A DNA stretch of 64,000 nucleotides from Actinomadura physcomitrii (GTDB lineage Bacteria > Actinomycetota > Actinomycetes > Streptosporangiales > Streptosporangiaceae). The notes under the pieces are model-generated. The model saw nothing but the letters and a program-made list of their open reading frames with translations. It was not told the DNA's origin and did no database searches. The stretch covers positions 187,698-251,697 of the forward strand of contig NZ_WBMS02000001.1 of NCBI RefSeq assembly GCF_008923205.2, given 5' to 3'. The position numbers and the translations under genes were made by a program. The stretch's first letter is position 1, and every line of letters begins with the position of its first letter. Below are positions 35,198 through 46,540 of the stretch, piece after piece.

Positions 35198-36607
35198 CTA
35201 TCCGAGTACGGCGGGCAGGCTCCGCAACGTCAAGCCCGAACCGAGAATCACCACCAGGACCGCCGATCCGGTCGGCACCAAATGCGCGGGAATGCGCGGC
35301 AGCCGGGGGATCCGGGCGCGCAGCCGCGGCAGGACGGCGGCGAGCCGCCGGCCGATCCCGGTGACGAGCGCGCCGATCGCGGTGAGCGTCAGCGCCAGCC
35401 CGGCGCCGTACGCGAGCACCAGCAGGAACCCGAACCACGCGTGGCCCACGGCCGCGGCGCCCAGCAGGACGACGACCGCCGACGGGCTGGGCAGCAGCCC
35501 GCCCGCGAACCCCATCAGCAGCACGGTCCCGCGCCGCGGCATCGCCGCCGACGCGTGCCCGTGCCCGTGCCCGTGCCCATGGCCGTGCGTGTGCGTGTGA
35601 TGGCCGTGGTGGCGGGCGCGGCGGAGGAGGGCGACGCCGGCGAGGACGACGAAGAGCCCGCTCGCCACGCCCAGCCAGCCGAAGGCGGACGGCCCGGCGA
35701 GCGTGGAGCCGCCCGCGACCAGGAGGGCCAGCCCGAGCACGCCCGCGGTGTGCGTGGCCGTGACGGTCAGGCCGAGGACCAGCACGTCCCGCCGGCTCCG
35801 CCGCCCCCGGCCGACGGCCTGCGCCGCCATGATCGTCTTGCCGTGGCCGGGGGCCAGCGCGTGCGCGGCGCCCAGCATGACCGCGAGCAGCAGCGCGACC
35901 AGCGCGAACCCCGGGGTGAGCGGGCGCCGGGCGATCAGCCCGGTGAACGCCGAGGTCAGCCGGTCGACGCCGCGCGGCAGCACCCGCGCCGCACCGGGCG
36001 GCCGGGCGGGCGCCGCCGGGGCGAGCGCGGGCCCGCCGGGGACGGCCCGCAGCGTCGCCGCGCGCTGGTCGGGCGGCGAGCTCAGCATGTCCTGCGGGTA
36101 CGAGGTCAGCCGGGCGCTCCTCGACGCGGCGGGGACGTCCGAGGCCCGCAGCGTCGTCCGGTCCCCGGCGGCGGTGATCTCGTGCCAGCCGGTCCGGCCG
36201 GCGGCGCCCGCGTCCCGGACGGCGATCACCGAGCCGTCCGGCCGCAGCCGGAGCGGTGCGCTCAGCGCGCATTCCAGCCGCAGTGTCGGCAGCCCGGCCT
36301 GGCCGGGCCGGGTGCGGGCGGCGGCCGAGCGGACGGCGGTCCGCACCGGCGTCCCGTCGACGGTGACGTGCAGCGCCGCCGCCGCGTCGGCGCACGCCCG
36401 CCCGGCCCACCGGTCCGGGTCGGTGCCGCCCTGCAGCACCTGCGCGGCCGGGATCTCGGCGAGATCCTGCACGTGGTCGACGCGCAGCTCGCGCGCCGCC
36501 ACCACGAGCCCGTCGTAGCGGTTGACGGTGAAGTTCCCCAGCGGATGCACCGGTTGCAGCGGCCCGGTCGCGAGCGCGACGGCGGCCAGAGCGGTAGCGA
36601 TGATCAT
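35198..36607 (-). CDS. NicO-type nickel/cobalt transporter-like membrane protein
   Basis: 469 aa from ATG 36607, overlapping the TPR gene stop by 4 bases. A signal peptide (residues 1-15) and a roughly 200-aa external domain with HPLGNFTVNRYDGLVV precede the transporter part. The NicO/HoxN-like core starts with LGAAHALAPGHGKTIMAAQ, whose HxxxxxH motif is the family metal site. A cytoplasmic His-rich loop (HHGHHTHTHGHGHGHGHGHA) can bind metal. Relatives export or import Ni2+/Co2+; the direction is uncertain. The fused external domain is typical of the actinobacterial form found with DUF4331. Confidence 0.85.
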   Translation of the reverse strand: MIIATALAAVALATGPLQPVHPLGNFTVNRYDGLVVAARELRVDHVQDLAEIPAAQVLQGGTDPDRWAGRACADAAAALHVTVDGTPVRTAVRSAAARTRPGQAGLPTLRLECALSAPLRLRPDGSVIAVRDAGAAGRTGWHEITAAGDRTTLRASDVPAASRSARLTSYPQDMLSSPPDQRAATLRAVPGGPALAPAAPARPPGAARVLPRGVDRLTSAFTGLIARRPLTPGFALVALLLAVMLGAAHALAPGHGKTIMAAQAVGRGRRSRRDVLVLGLTVTATHTAGVLGLALLVAGGSTLAGPSAFGWLGVASGLFVVLAGVALLRRARHHGHHTHTHGHGHGHGHGHASAAMPRRGTVLLMGFAGGLLPSPSAVVVLLGAAAVGHAWFGFLLVLAYGAGLALTLTAIGALVTGIGRRLAAVLPRLRARIPRLPRIPAHLVPTGSAVLVVILGSGLTLRSLPAVLG

Positions 36608-37977
36608 GCCGCACCTCCGAGCGCGGACAGCGCCGCCCTGGCCTTCGGGGCGTGCAGCGGCGAGAAGTACGGGTCGAGTTTCAGTGCGGCCGCCAGGTCG
36701 CGGCGCGCTGCGGACCGCTTGCCGAGCGACTTCTCGATCATCCCGAGGTGGTAGCGGAACGACGCGTTGCGGTAGCCGGTGGCGAGGGCCTTGCGGGCGT
36801 ACGGCAGCGCCTCCGCGTCGTGCCCGCTCGCGTGCAGCGCCCAGCCGAGCGCGTCGGCGACGTGCACGCTGTGCCGGCGGCCCCATTCGGCGCGCGCGGC
36901 GGCGACGGCCGTCGCGGCGTTGCCGTGGTCGGCCTCGAACAGCGCGGTCTCCAGGTCGGTGGCGACGCCGCTCGCCCGCGCGAGCGTCGACCAGCTCCCG
37001 GCGACCGCGTACTGCCGCCGCGCGTCGGCGGTGCGCCCGCGCGCCTCCAGCAGCTCGCCGTAGCCGGTGAGGTACTGCGGCAGCGGCAGCGCGGCGACGA
37101 CCCGCGCGTGGTCGGCGAGCGCCCGCGCGGTGCGGCCCCGCGCCGCCTCCACGCGCGCGCGGCCGTCGACGGCCGGCAGGTAGCCGGGGTCGTGGCGCAG
37201 CGCGAGACCGAACTCCCGGCCCGCCGTGGCGAGGTCGCCGCCGCTCCAGGCCAGCTCGCCGAGCTGGTCGTGGACGTAGGCCTGGTCGGCGGGGGCGGTG
37301 GCCGACGACGCGGCCAGGCCGAGGATGCGGCGCGCCTCGCCCGTCCGGCCGTACAGCTCGTTGACGTAGGCGAGCCGCGTGAAGACCGGCGTCCCCGGAC
37401 GGACCGCGTCGGCGTGCTTCGCCGCGGCCATCGCCTCGGGGTAGCGGCCGAGCTCGACCAGCGCGTCGATCCGCACCGCGAGGGCGCTCTGGCCGTAGGG
37501 GTTGATCGCCAGCGCCGCGTCCGCCTCGGTGAGCGCCGTGCCGAAGTCGTGCCGGGCGGCGGCCAGCGCGGCGAGCCCGGCGTGCGCGCCGTCGTTGCCG
37601 GCGGGCCGGACGGCGAGCGCCCGCTTCAGGGCCGCCGCCGACTTCGGGTAGAAGGACGGGTCGGCCGTCAACCGGGCCTGCTCCACGTAGGACAGGCCGA
37701 GCGCCGTCCAGCCGTCCGCGTCGCGCGGCTGCGCGCGCAGGTGCCGCTGCAGGCGGCCGATCCCGGCGGCGACGTCACCGCCCGCCGCCTGCCCGTACGC
37801 CTGCGGCGCGATGCCGCCGGCGCCGGGCCCGGGATCGGCGGGACGGCCGAGGACGCCGCCGGCGACCGCGGCCGCGACGGTCAGCGCGACCGCGAGGCCC
37901 GCCACGATCGCCGCGGTGGTCAGCCGGGTGAGGGACGCAGGCCGTGGAACCCGCCGCCGGGCCGGCACAGCACGCAT
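36604..37977 (-). CDS. Tetratricopeptide-repeat protein with N-terminal membrane anchor
   Basis: 457 aa from ATG 37977 (CATGACATC region on the plus strand). A membrane helix lies at about residues 20-43 (LTTAAIVAGLAVALTVAAAV). It is followed by about ten TPR-like helical pairs (for example DGWTALGLSYVEQARLTADP, YPEAMAAAKHADAVRPG). It is probably extracytoplasmic and a protein-interaction scaffold. It is encoded after the DUF4331 gene and overlaps the NicO gene, which fits assembly of a DUF4331-containing surface complex. Confidence 0.85.
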   Translation of the reverse strand: MRAVPARRRVPRPASLTRLTTAAIVAGLAVALTVAAAVAGGVLGRPADPGPGAGGIAPQAYGQAAGGDVAAGIGRLQRHLRAQPRDADGWTALGLSYVEQARLTADPSFYPKSAAALKRALAVRPAGNDGAHAGLAALAAARHDFGTALTEADAALAINPYGQSALAVRIDALVELGRYPEAMAAAKHADAVRPGTPVFTRLAYVNELYGRTGEARRILGLAASSATAPADQAYVHDQLGELAWSGGDLATAGREFGLALRHDPGYLPAVDGRARVEAARGRTARALADHARVVAALPLPQYLTGYGELLEARGRTADARRQYAVAGSWSTLARASGVATDLETALFEADHGNAATAVAAARAEWGRRHSVHVADALGWALHASGHDAEALPYARKALATGYRNASFRYHLGMIEKSLGKRSAARRDLAAALKLDPYFSPLHAPKARAALSALGGAA

Positions 37978-38015
37978 GACATCTCCATAAGGTCAGGAAG
38001 GACAGGGCAGATGGG

Positions 38016-38065
38016 GAAGCCCGGCCGCGCCGCGAGGGGCGGCGCGGCGCGACCGGGCGGGCTTC
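38016..38065 (-). terminator. Strong hairpin between DUF4331 and TPR genes
   Basis: The inner stem GCCGCGCCGC (38024-38033) pairs with GCGGCGCGGC (38039-38048) around a 5-base loop. The outer arms GAAGCCC/GGGCTTC (38016-38022 and 38059-38065) extend it. It lies 20 bases past the DUF4331 stop on the minus strand. It probably makes DUF4331 expression higher than, or separate from, the TPR-NicO-sigma part. Confidence 0.7.
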
Positions 38066-38087
38066 TCGGGTCGTGGCGCCGGAACCG

Positions 38088-39623
38088 CTAGGCGCGGCGG
38101 CGCAGCCACCAGACGGCGCCGCTGCCGCCCAGGAACAGCGCACCGGCCCCGATCGCGGCGATCGGCAGGACCCGCGACGAGCCGCCGTCCGCCGGCTCGG
38201 TGTTCGCGGCGTTCCCGGCGTTGAGCTGGGTGGTGCGGTTGCCGCTGCCCTTCGCCGCGGCGTCCTTGACCGGCCCGCCGCGGACCGCGGAGCCGGAGTA
38301 CGGCAGCGCCAGGTAGGGGAACGAGGAGCCGATCGCGCGGTCCGGCGCGTCGACGCCGTCCCCGAGGTCGGTCTTGGCGCCGAGCAGCTTGCCCTCGGTG
38401 ACCTGCAACGCCGCGTCCACCACGTCGTCGCCGAGCCGGCGCCCGTTGGGGAACCCGGCCTTGTCGCCGGCCAGCACGCCCATCCGGTTCGGGGTGCGCG
38501 CGGGCGGGATCGAGGTGTTGAGCCGCAACTGCTCGGACGGGCGGACGTTCGGCGGCTGGTTCAGCCCCGGCACGCCCGTCAGGAACACCTGCACGAGGTC
38601 CTTGCGCGGCGCCGCCGGGGCGGGGATCTTGTAGACCTTCTGGATGACCTTCGGCAGGCCCGGGTCGTTCACGTAGGGCAGGAACTGCGCGTCCTCCCAC
38701 GGGAGCGACGCGTTGAACCGGTCCTTGTCCTTCGTGCCGATCACGACCTCGTTGACCAGCGGGTTCCCGAGCCGCGAGACCTGGGTGTACGAGCCGCTCG
38801 CGTTGCCGCGCTCGGTGCTGGACCACACGCCGACGATCGGCTGCCCGCCGCCCGTGAGCATCTTGGTGGGCACCTGGAGGGCCACGCTGTTGACGTTGTA
38901 GCCGCGCAGCGTGTTGTTGCCGACCTCGGACAGGTTCCCGCCGTACAGCAGGTCGAAGACGCGCAGGTCGAGGAAGAACGGGTCGGCGGCCTGCCCGGCG
39001 AACACCTGCCCGCCGTCGGCCCAGCCGCCGGCCCCGCCGGTCAGCGGGTGCAGCGCCTGCCGGCGCAGCGCCGCGTAGTCCGGCATCGACGCCCGGCCGG
39101 CGTCGGACGGCGCGACGGGCACGCCGCGCGCGAGGGCCGTCCGCGACACCACATCGCCGTTCGACTTCTTGAGCAGCGTCAGGTCGTAGGTCTGCAGGAC
39201 GTTGAGGTTCGGGTCGGTGAGGCTGCGGACGGGCCCGGTGTTGTAGAGGAAGGTGCTCCCGTCGCGGACGTGGTCCTGGAACGTCCACCGGAACGTGAGG
39301 TCGGCCGACGCGTTCCCGTCGGTGTCGACGTTGATGTCGTAGTGGGCGTCGGTGGCGAACTTGTAGAAGTTCGGGCCGCCGGCCGGCTCCTCGAACGGCA
39401 GCCAGTTCGCGATGAGCGTGGTGGTGCCGGGCCGGTCGGGGCTGACGAACGCGTACACGTCGGTGTTGTCGTACTGCGGCTGCCCCGAGATGAGCGGGGC
39501 CTCCCGGTGGCTGCTGGCGGTGGCGGCGCCGGGCGCGAGGCCGGCCAGGCCTCCCGCGACGAGCGCGGCCCCGGCGGCCAGCAGGACGGCGACCCTGGAG
39601 CGGGCCGAAGCGATCCCTGGCAT
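38088..39623 (-). CDS. DUF4331 domain-containing cell-surface protein
   Basis: 511 aa from ATG 39623, with GAAGGAAG upstream. The signal peptide is at residues 1-37 (VAVLLAAGAALVAGGLAGLA), cut near ATASSHREAP. The mature protein opens with the DUF4331 hallmark SSHREAPLISGQPQYDNTDV and contains YDINVDTDGNASADLTFRW. A Ser/Gly-rich linker and a C-terminal helix (IAAIGAGALFLGGSGAVWWL) with RRR anchor it in the membrane. Function is unknown. A SigK-like promoter precedes it and the sigma/anti-sigma genes lie downstream. Confidence 0.92.
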   Translation of the reverse strand: MPGIASARSRVAVLLAAGAALVAGGLAGLAPGAATASSHREAPLISGQPQYDNTDVYAFVSPDRPGTTTLIANWLPFEEPAGGPNFYKFATDAHYDINVDTDGNASADLTFRWTFQDHVRDGSTFLYNTGPVRSLTDPNLNVLQTYDLTLLKKSNGDVVSRTALARGVPVAPSDAGRASMPDYAALRRQALHPLTGGAGGWADGGQVFAGQAADPFFLDLRVFDLLYGGNLSEVGNNTLRGYNVNSVALQVPTKMLTGGGQPIVGVWSSTERGNASGSYTQVSRLGNPLVNEVVIGTKDKDRFNASLPWEDAQFLPYVNDPGLPKVIQKVYKIPAPAAPRKDLVQVFLTGVPGLNQPPNVRPSEQLRLNTSIPPARTPNRMGVLAGDKAGFPNGRRLGDDVVDAALQVTEGKLLGAKTDLGDGVDAPDRAIGSSFPYLALPYSGSAVRGGPVKDAAAKGSGNRTTQLNAGNAANTEPADGGSSRVLPIAAIGAGALFLGGSGAVWWLRRRA

Positions 39624-40041
39624 TGCGTACTTCCTTCTTCGCGACGGCGGCGCGCTCTGGGCGCCGCTTGCGAAGACCATTCGGACCGGCCGGCCGTCCG
39701 GATGGCGCACTGGCCAACTCGGGACAAACCCCCATAAGCCACGAACCGCATCGCCCTGCCGCGCGTCCAAGGCGCCCCGCACCGCGCTCCGGCCTGCCGC
39801 GGTCCGTGCCGAGACGCCCGTCGCGGTGATTGCGGCCATTCCGCAACGGGCGGGAAAGTTCCGGCCGATTCCAGACCACCGGGAGTATTCCGTCCCCCGG
39901 AGGCCGCTGACCGGTTGCGATACTGAAAAGTATTTATACCCCGTTTCATGCTTCGTGTGGCGCATTACTGCTTTCGCGGCGCGAGAGGCAAAGATCGGGT
40001 TACGGTGGTTTTCTTGCAACTCTCATTCGGTGGGGGAATGA
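39624..40041. other. 418-bp divergent promoter region, no gene
   Basis: No credible gene lies between the DUF4331 and first roadblock genes. The DUF4331 side holds the SigK-like promoter (39679-39705). The roadblock side is AT-richer (39910-40020, with TATTTATACC near 39931) and ends in GGTGGGGGAATGA, the ribosome site of the first roadblock gene. Confidence 0.6.
39679..39705 (-). promoter_or_regulatory. SigK-type promoter for DUF4331 gene
   Basis: On the minus strand CCATCC (complement of 39700-39705) is separated by 15 bases from CCGAAT (complement of 39679-39684). The mycobacterial SigK promoter, as I recall it, is CCATCC with CCGAATC about 15-17 bases downstream. The -10 lies about 55 bases before the DUF4331 start codon. 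This links the sigma factor encoded in the same cluster to DUF4331. Confidence 0.65.
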
Positions 40042-40422
40042 GTGGCCGATATCGACGACCACCTGGCACGGATGATGACGATTCCGGGGGCGCGGCGGGT
40101 GACCCTGATCGACTGCGCGAGCGGCCTCGCCGTCGCGAGCGCGGGCCGCGAGGACCTCGTCGACCGGCACGAGGACGCCGCCGGCGCCACCGACGTCGTC
40201 CGCGCCGTGCTCGCCTCGCCCGCGCTCAGCGCCACCGCCGCCGGCGACGACGTCGAGGAGATCATCGTCTGCGGCACCGGCGGGTACCACCTGCTCGCCC
40301 TCACCGGCGCCGACCTCGACGGGCACCTGTTCGTCCACCTGCTCATCGACCGCGAGAACGGCAACCTCGCCCTCGCGCGGCTGCGGCTGCAGGGCCTCGT
40401 CGACGCGATGACCGGACGCTGA
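40042..40422 (+). CDS. Roadblock/LC7 domain protein 1
   Basis: 126 aa from GTG 40042, with GGGGGAATGA upstream. It is a single roadblock/LC7 fold: MMTIPGARRVTLIDCASGLA, a central beta strand DVEEIIVCGTGGYHLLAL, and the helical end GNLALARLRLQGLVDAM. Roadblock proteins regulate small GTPases and associate with actinobacterial 'conservon' histidine kinases. It is sequence-related to the third roadblock protein of this cluster. The stop is one base from the next start. Confidence 0.9.
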   Translation: MADIDDHLARMMTIPGARRVTLIDCASGLAVASAGREDLVDRHEDAAGATDVVRAVLASPALSATAAGDDVEEIIVCGTGGYHLLALTGADLDGHLFVHLLIDRENGNLALARLRLQGLVDAMTGR

Positions 40423-40423
40423 C

Positions 40424-41173
40424 ATGGCGGACCGGACCCGTACACCCACCGATGACCGCGCCACCGGCGACCGCGTCGCGCGGACGCTCGGCACGCTGGA
40501 ACGCGAACGTGCCACCGGCCTGCTGCGCGTCGGCGACGACGGCGCCTTCCACCTCGACCGCGGAGCCGTCACCCGCGCCGAGAGCCGGCACGCGCCCGGC
40601 CCCGGCGACCTCATCGGGGCCCTCGGCGGCCCCGACCCCGAACTGCCGGCGCTGCTCGCGCTGTTCGACGCCGCCTACTTCCTGCTCGGCTCGCGGGCCG
40701 AGCCGGTGTTCACCGGAGGGCCCCCGGCGCACGGGCCCGTCCGGCGGATCACCGCGGCGACGCTCGACCACGAGCGGCGCCGGCGCCGCACCCTCCTCGA
40801 CTCCGCCTGGCCGTACGACGACGCCGACACGGCGGCCGTCGTGCCGGTGCGGCGCGTCCGGCGCCAGCGCGTCATCCTCACCGGCCTCCAGGCGGAGATC
40901 CTGCTCAACGCCGACGGCCGGCGCACCCCCGCCGAACTGGCCCGCGACCTCGGCCGGACGGCGTTCGCCTGCCTGCTCGCGGTGCGCGGCCTCGCCGCCG
41001 CCGCGCTGCTGCGCACCCGCCCGCACGACCCGGCGCCCGCCTCGCCGGTCACGCCCGCGGCCCCGCCGCCGGCGCAGCTCCCGCCGCGGGAGGCCGGACC
41101 GCCCACCGAGTGGGCGCCGGCCGACCACGACCTGCTCGCACGGCTCCGGGCCGCCCTGGCGGAGCTCGGGTGA
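40424..41173 (+). CDS. DUF4388-like / winged-helix protein
   Basis: 249 aa from ATG 40424. The N-terminal domain (about 20-75) has the DUF4388 (PATAN-like) look: TLERERATGLLRVGDDGAFH followed by LDRGAVTRAES. A C-terminal winged-helix-like segment (about 145-190) reads LTGLQAEILLNADGRRTPAE, ending in AACLLAVRGLAAAALL-type helix. The remainder is a Pro-rich linker and a short helix. It is probably a regulator or adaptor within the roadblock operon; both domain calls are tentative. It is flanked at one-base distance by roadblock genes. Confidence 0.65.
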   Translation: MADRTRTPTDDRATGDRVARTLGTLERERATGLLRVGDDGAFHLDRGAVTRAESRHAPGPGDLIGALGGPDPELPALLALFDAAYFLLGSRAEPVFTGGPPAHGPVRRITAATLDHERRRRRTLLDSAWPYDDADTAAVVPVRRVRRQRVILTGLQAEILLNADGRRTPAELARDLGRTAFACLLAVRGLAAAALLRTRPHDPAPASPVTPAAPPPAQLPPREAGPPTEWAPADHDLLARLRAALAELG

Positions 41174-41174
41174 C

Positions 41175-41627
41175 GTGCGCGACCGCTTCGGGAAACTGAT
41201 CGAAAGGCTGACGAAGGTGGCCGTACCGGCGACGACCGCGACCGCACCGACGACCGAACCGGACGTGACGGCGGAGCTCCGGACGCTGCGGGCCCGCGTC
41301 CCGCGGCTCACCGGGAGCCTCGTCGCGTCCGCGGACGGGCTGCTCGTCGCGGCGGACCTCCCGCCGTCCGTCGAACCGTCCGGTATGGCGGCGGTGACCG
41401 CGTCCGGGCTGTCCCTCGCACACCGCATCGCGCAGACCGCGCACGGCGGCGCCTTCCACGAGGTCGTCATCCGCGGCGTCGACGGCTACGTCGTCACCTA
41501 CGCCGCCGGGCCCACCGCGTCCCTGACCGTCCTCGCCGAGGCGGACGCCAACGTGGGCCGCCTCCATCTGGAGGCCCGCCCCGCCGCCCGCGCCATCGCC
41601 GCGCACCTCGCCCGCTCCCGCACCTGA
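41175..41627 (+). CDS. Roadblock/LC7 domain protein 2
   Basis: 150 aa from GTG 41175, one base after the previous stop. A short N-terminal extension (VRDRFGKLIERLTKVAVPAT) precedes a roadblock domain with LTGSLVASADGLLVAADLPP, AAVTASGLSLAHRIAQTAHG and DGYVVTYAAGPTASLTVLA. It is the divergent member of the three and most like the roadblock proteins encoded in conservons. It probably dimerises with itself or with the other two. No GTPase is encoded alongside. Confidence 0.88.
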   Translation: MRDRFGKLIERLTKVAVPATTATAPTTEPDVTAELRTLRARVPRLTGSLVASADGLLVAADLPPSVEPSGMAAVTASGLSLAHRIAQTAHGGAFHEVVIRGVDGYVVTYAAGPTASLTVLAEADANVGRLHLEARPAARAIAAHLARSRT

Positions 41628-41677
41628 CCGCGCCCCGACCCTCGTCCCGCAACGACGAACCGAAAGGGAGAACCCAT

Positions 41678-42049
41678 ATGTCCAACCTGGACCTGTCGCT
41701 CAAGGACATGATGACCATCGACGGCGCCATCGGCGCGGCCGTCGTCGACTACAACAGCGGCATGGCCCTCGGCCACCTCGGCAGCTCCAAGGCGCTCGAC
41801 CTCACCGTCGCCGCCGCCGGGAACACCGAGGTCGTGCGGGCCAAGCTCCGCACCATCGAGCAGCTCGGCATCAAGGAGGAGATCGAGGACATCCTCATCA
41901 GCCTCTCCGCCCAGTACCACATCATCCGGCCCGTGACCGGCCGCAAGGGCAAGGGCCTGTTCCTCTACATGGTGCTGGACCGCGGCCGCGCCAACCTCGC
42001 CCTCGCCCGCCACCGCCTCCGCGAGATCGAGGAGAACCTCGAGATCTAG
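41678..42049 (+). CDS. Roadblock/LC7 domain protein 3
   Basis: 123 aa from ATG 41678, with AAAGGGAGAA upstream. Roadblock fold: LKDMMTIDGAIGAAVVDYNS, EEIEDILISLSAQYHIIRP and ANLALARHRLREIEENL. The N- and C-terminal helices align well with the first roadblock protein, so these two arose by duplication. It ends the operon and is followed by a 12-bp hairpin terminator. Confidence 0.9.
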   Translation: MSNLDLSLKDMMTIDGAIGAAVVDYNSGMALGHLGSSKALDLTVAAAGNTEVVRAKLRTIEQLGIKEEIEDILISLSAQYHIIRPVTGRKGKGLFLYMVLDRGRANLALARHRLREIEENLEI

Positions 42050-42071
42050 GCCCCGCAGGCCCCGCAGGCGC

Positions 42072-42100
42072 GCCACCGGCGGCTACCGGCCGCCGGTGGC
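42072..42100 (+). terminator. Terminator of the roadblock operon
   Basis: GCCACCGGCGGC (42072-42083) and GCCGCCGGTGGC (42089-42100) form a perfect 12-bp stem with a TACCG loop, 23 bases after the last roadblock stop. Confidence 0.75.
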
Positions 42101-42175
42101 CCGCGCCGGCCGCCCGGTCCACCGCCGCCTTCAACGCCTCCCGGCCCTGCTCCGAAACCTGTGCTCCACGCGCGA

Positions 42176-42230
42176 CGGCTCCGCTCGGGGGATGGCGACT
42201 TCCGCCGCCATTGTGCCCCGAGCGGAGCCG
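42176..42230 (-). terminator. Terminator downstream of clpB
   Basis: A 15-bp perfect stem joins 42176-42190 and 42216-42230. Inside it, ATGGCG/CGCCAT (42192-42197 and 42205-42210) forms a second stem. It begins 12 bases beyond the clpB stop on the minus strand and, with the roadblock terminator, insulates the convergent units. Confidence 0.75.
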
Positions 42231-42241
42231 CCGCAAGATCC

Positions 42242-44839
<2,598 letters not shown>

Positions 44840-44861
44840 GTCCCCGTACTCCTCGAGAGAG

Positions 44862-45308
44862 TTACTCCCGGTTGCGCTCGTGCCACACCACGACGCTGGT
44901 CTGCCTGATCGGCACCAGGTCGGAGCCGGGAGTGCCGCCCGGGTCCCCGCGCCGCCGCTGCTGCGCCAGGCGCGCCGCGACCGACCGGGTCGATTCGAGT
45001 TCGTTCGCGAGCTCCTCCAGGGCGGCGTGCGCCTTGGCGAGCTCCTCGCGGAGCCGCACGTTGTCGCGCTGCAGCTCCAGGATGTGCTTGATGCCGGAGA
45101 GGTTGACGCCCTCCTCCTGGGAGAGCCGCTGGATCTCGCGCAGCATCACGATGTCGCGCATCGAGTACCGGCGGCCCCGGCCGGCCGTCCGGCCCGGGCA
45201 CACCAGCCCCATCCGGTCATAGGTGCGCAGCGTCTGCGGGTGCAGCCCGGACAGCTGCGCCGCCACCGAGATCACATAGACCGGTGTGTCGTCGCCGAAC
45301 GGATCCAT
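44862..45308 (-). CDS. hspR: Heat-shock repressor HspR (MerR family)
   Basis: 148 aa from ATG 45308, 4 bases after dnaJ. The N-terminal winged-helix reads [20 protein letters not shown] then [21 protein letters not shown] coiled-coil dimerisation helix follows ([20 protein letters not shown]). HspR represses the dnaK and clpB promoters at HAIR sites with DnaK as co-repressor. A HAIR element stands upstream of dnaK in this window. The C-terminal tail ([11 protein letters not shown]) is the conserved HspR end. Confidence 0.96.
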   Translation of the reverse strand: MDPFGDDTPVYVISVAAQLSGLHPQTLRTYDRMGLVCPGRTAGRGRRYSMRDIVMLREIQRLSQEEGVNLSGIKHILELQRDNVRLREELAKAHAALEELANELESTRSVAARLAQQRRRGDPGGTPGSDLVPIRQTSVVVWHERNRE

Positions 45309-45312
45309 GACC

Positions 45313-46479
45313 TCACTCCGTTCTCGCCTGCTGGAGCAGCTCGCCGCGCAGGTCGTCGCCCGCGCCCGCGTCGCGCAGCCGCTCCAGCGCCTCACGGGCC
45401 TGGTCGTCGAGCTTCTGCGGCACCTGCACGTCCACGGTGACGAGCAGGTCGCCCTTCGTGCCGTCGCGCCGCGTCGCGCCGCGGCCCCGCACCCGGAACG
45501 TCCGGCCGTTCGGGGTGCCTTCCGGCAGCCGCAGCGTCACCGGCTGCCCCTGGAACGTCGGTACCCGGATCTCCGCGCCGAGCGCCGCCTCCGGGAACGT
45601 CACCGGCACGGTCATCGTCAGGTTGTCGCCGGTGCGGCCGAACACCTTGTGCGGCAACACCTTGATGTTCACGTAAAGGTCGCCCTGCGGGCCGCCGTTC
45701 TCGCCCGGCGCGCCCTTGCCCTTCAGCCGGATCCGCTGCCCGTCCGCGACGCCCGCCGGGATGCGGGCCTGGATGGTGCGGTCCGACTGCTTGCGCCCGC
45801 TGCCGTGGCAGGTCGGGCACGGGTCGTCCACGACCAGCCCGCGGCCGTGGCACTCCCGGCACGGCTCCTGGAAGCCGAAGTTGCCGAGGTTGCGGGTCTC
45901 GTGCCCGGTGCCCTCGCAGCTCGGGCACACCCGCGGCACCGTGCCGGCCTTCGCGCCGGTGCCCCGGCACGACGGGCACGCCGCCTCGCTGGTCAGCTTG
46001 ATCGGGACGGTCACGCCGTTCATCGCGCGGCCGAACGACAGCGTCACGTCCGTCTCCACGTCCGCGCCGCGCCGCGCCCGCCGCGTCCCCGTCGTGCGGG
46101 TGCCGCCGCCGCGGTTGAACAGGCCGCCGAACAGGTCGCCGATGCGCTCGCCCGCGCCGCCCGTCTGGGTGCCCCCGGTCTGCCCGAAGATGTCCCCCAG
46201 GTCGAAGGGGAAGCCCCCGCCGCCCTGCTGGCCGCGGAACCCGCCCGGCATGGACCGCACCGCGTCGTACTCCTTGCGGCGCTTGTCGTCCGACAGGACG
46301 TCGTACGCCTCGGAGACCTCCTTGAAGCGGTCCTCGGCGTCGGCGTCCCCCTTGTTGGCGTCCGGGTGGTACTTGCGCGCCAGCTTCCGGTAGGACTTCT
46401 TGATCTCCTCCTGCGAGGCCGACTTCGAGACACCGAGGACTTTGTAGTAGTCCTTCTCCAGGTAGTCCTTGGTGCTCAC
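45313..46479 (-). CDS. dnaJ: Chaperone protein DnaJ
   Basis: 388 aa from ATG/GTG 46479. J domain with KYHPDAN (residues about 10-75), Gly/Phe-rich linker ([14 protein letters not shown]), and a zinc domain of four CxxCxGxG repeats ([32 protein letters not shown]). The substrate-binding C-terminal domain follows. It stimulates DnaK ATPase and delivers clients. It lies third in the operon, 100 bp after grpE with a hairpin in between, and 4 bp before hspR. Confidence 0.97.
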   Translation of the reverse strand: MSTKDYLEKDYYKVLGVSKSASQEEIKKSYRKLARKYHPDANKGDADAEDRFKEVSEAYDVLSDDKRRKEYDAVRSMPGGFRGQQGGGGFPFDLGDIFGQTGGTQTGGAGERIGDLFGGLFNRGGGTRTTGTRRARRGADVETDVTLSFGRAMNGVTVPIKLTSEAACPSCRGTGAKAGTVPRVCPSCEGTGHETRNLGNFGFQEPCRECHGRGLVVDDPCPTCHGSGRKQSDRTIQARIPAGVADGQRIRLKGKGAPGENGGPQGDLYVNIKVLPHKVFGRTGDNLTMTVPVTFPEAALGAEIRVPTFQGQPVTLRLPEGTPNGRTFRVRGRGATRRDGTKGDLLVTVDVQVPQKLDDQAREALERLRDAGAGDDLRGELLQQARTE

Positions 46480-46540
46480 GGCGCCCCGCTCTCTGCTATC
46501 GCCACTTGCGTCTTGTCTTCACCTGCGCCGCCGGGCCCGT

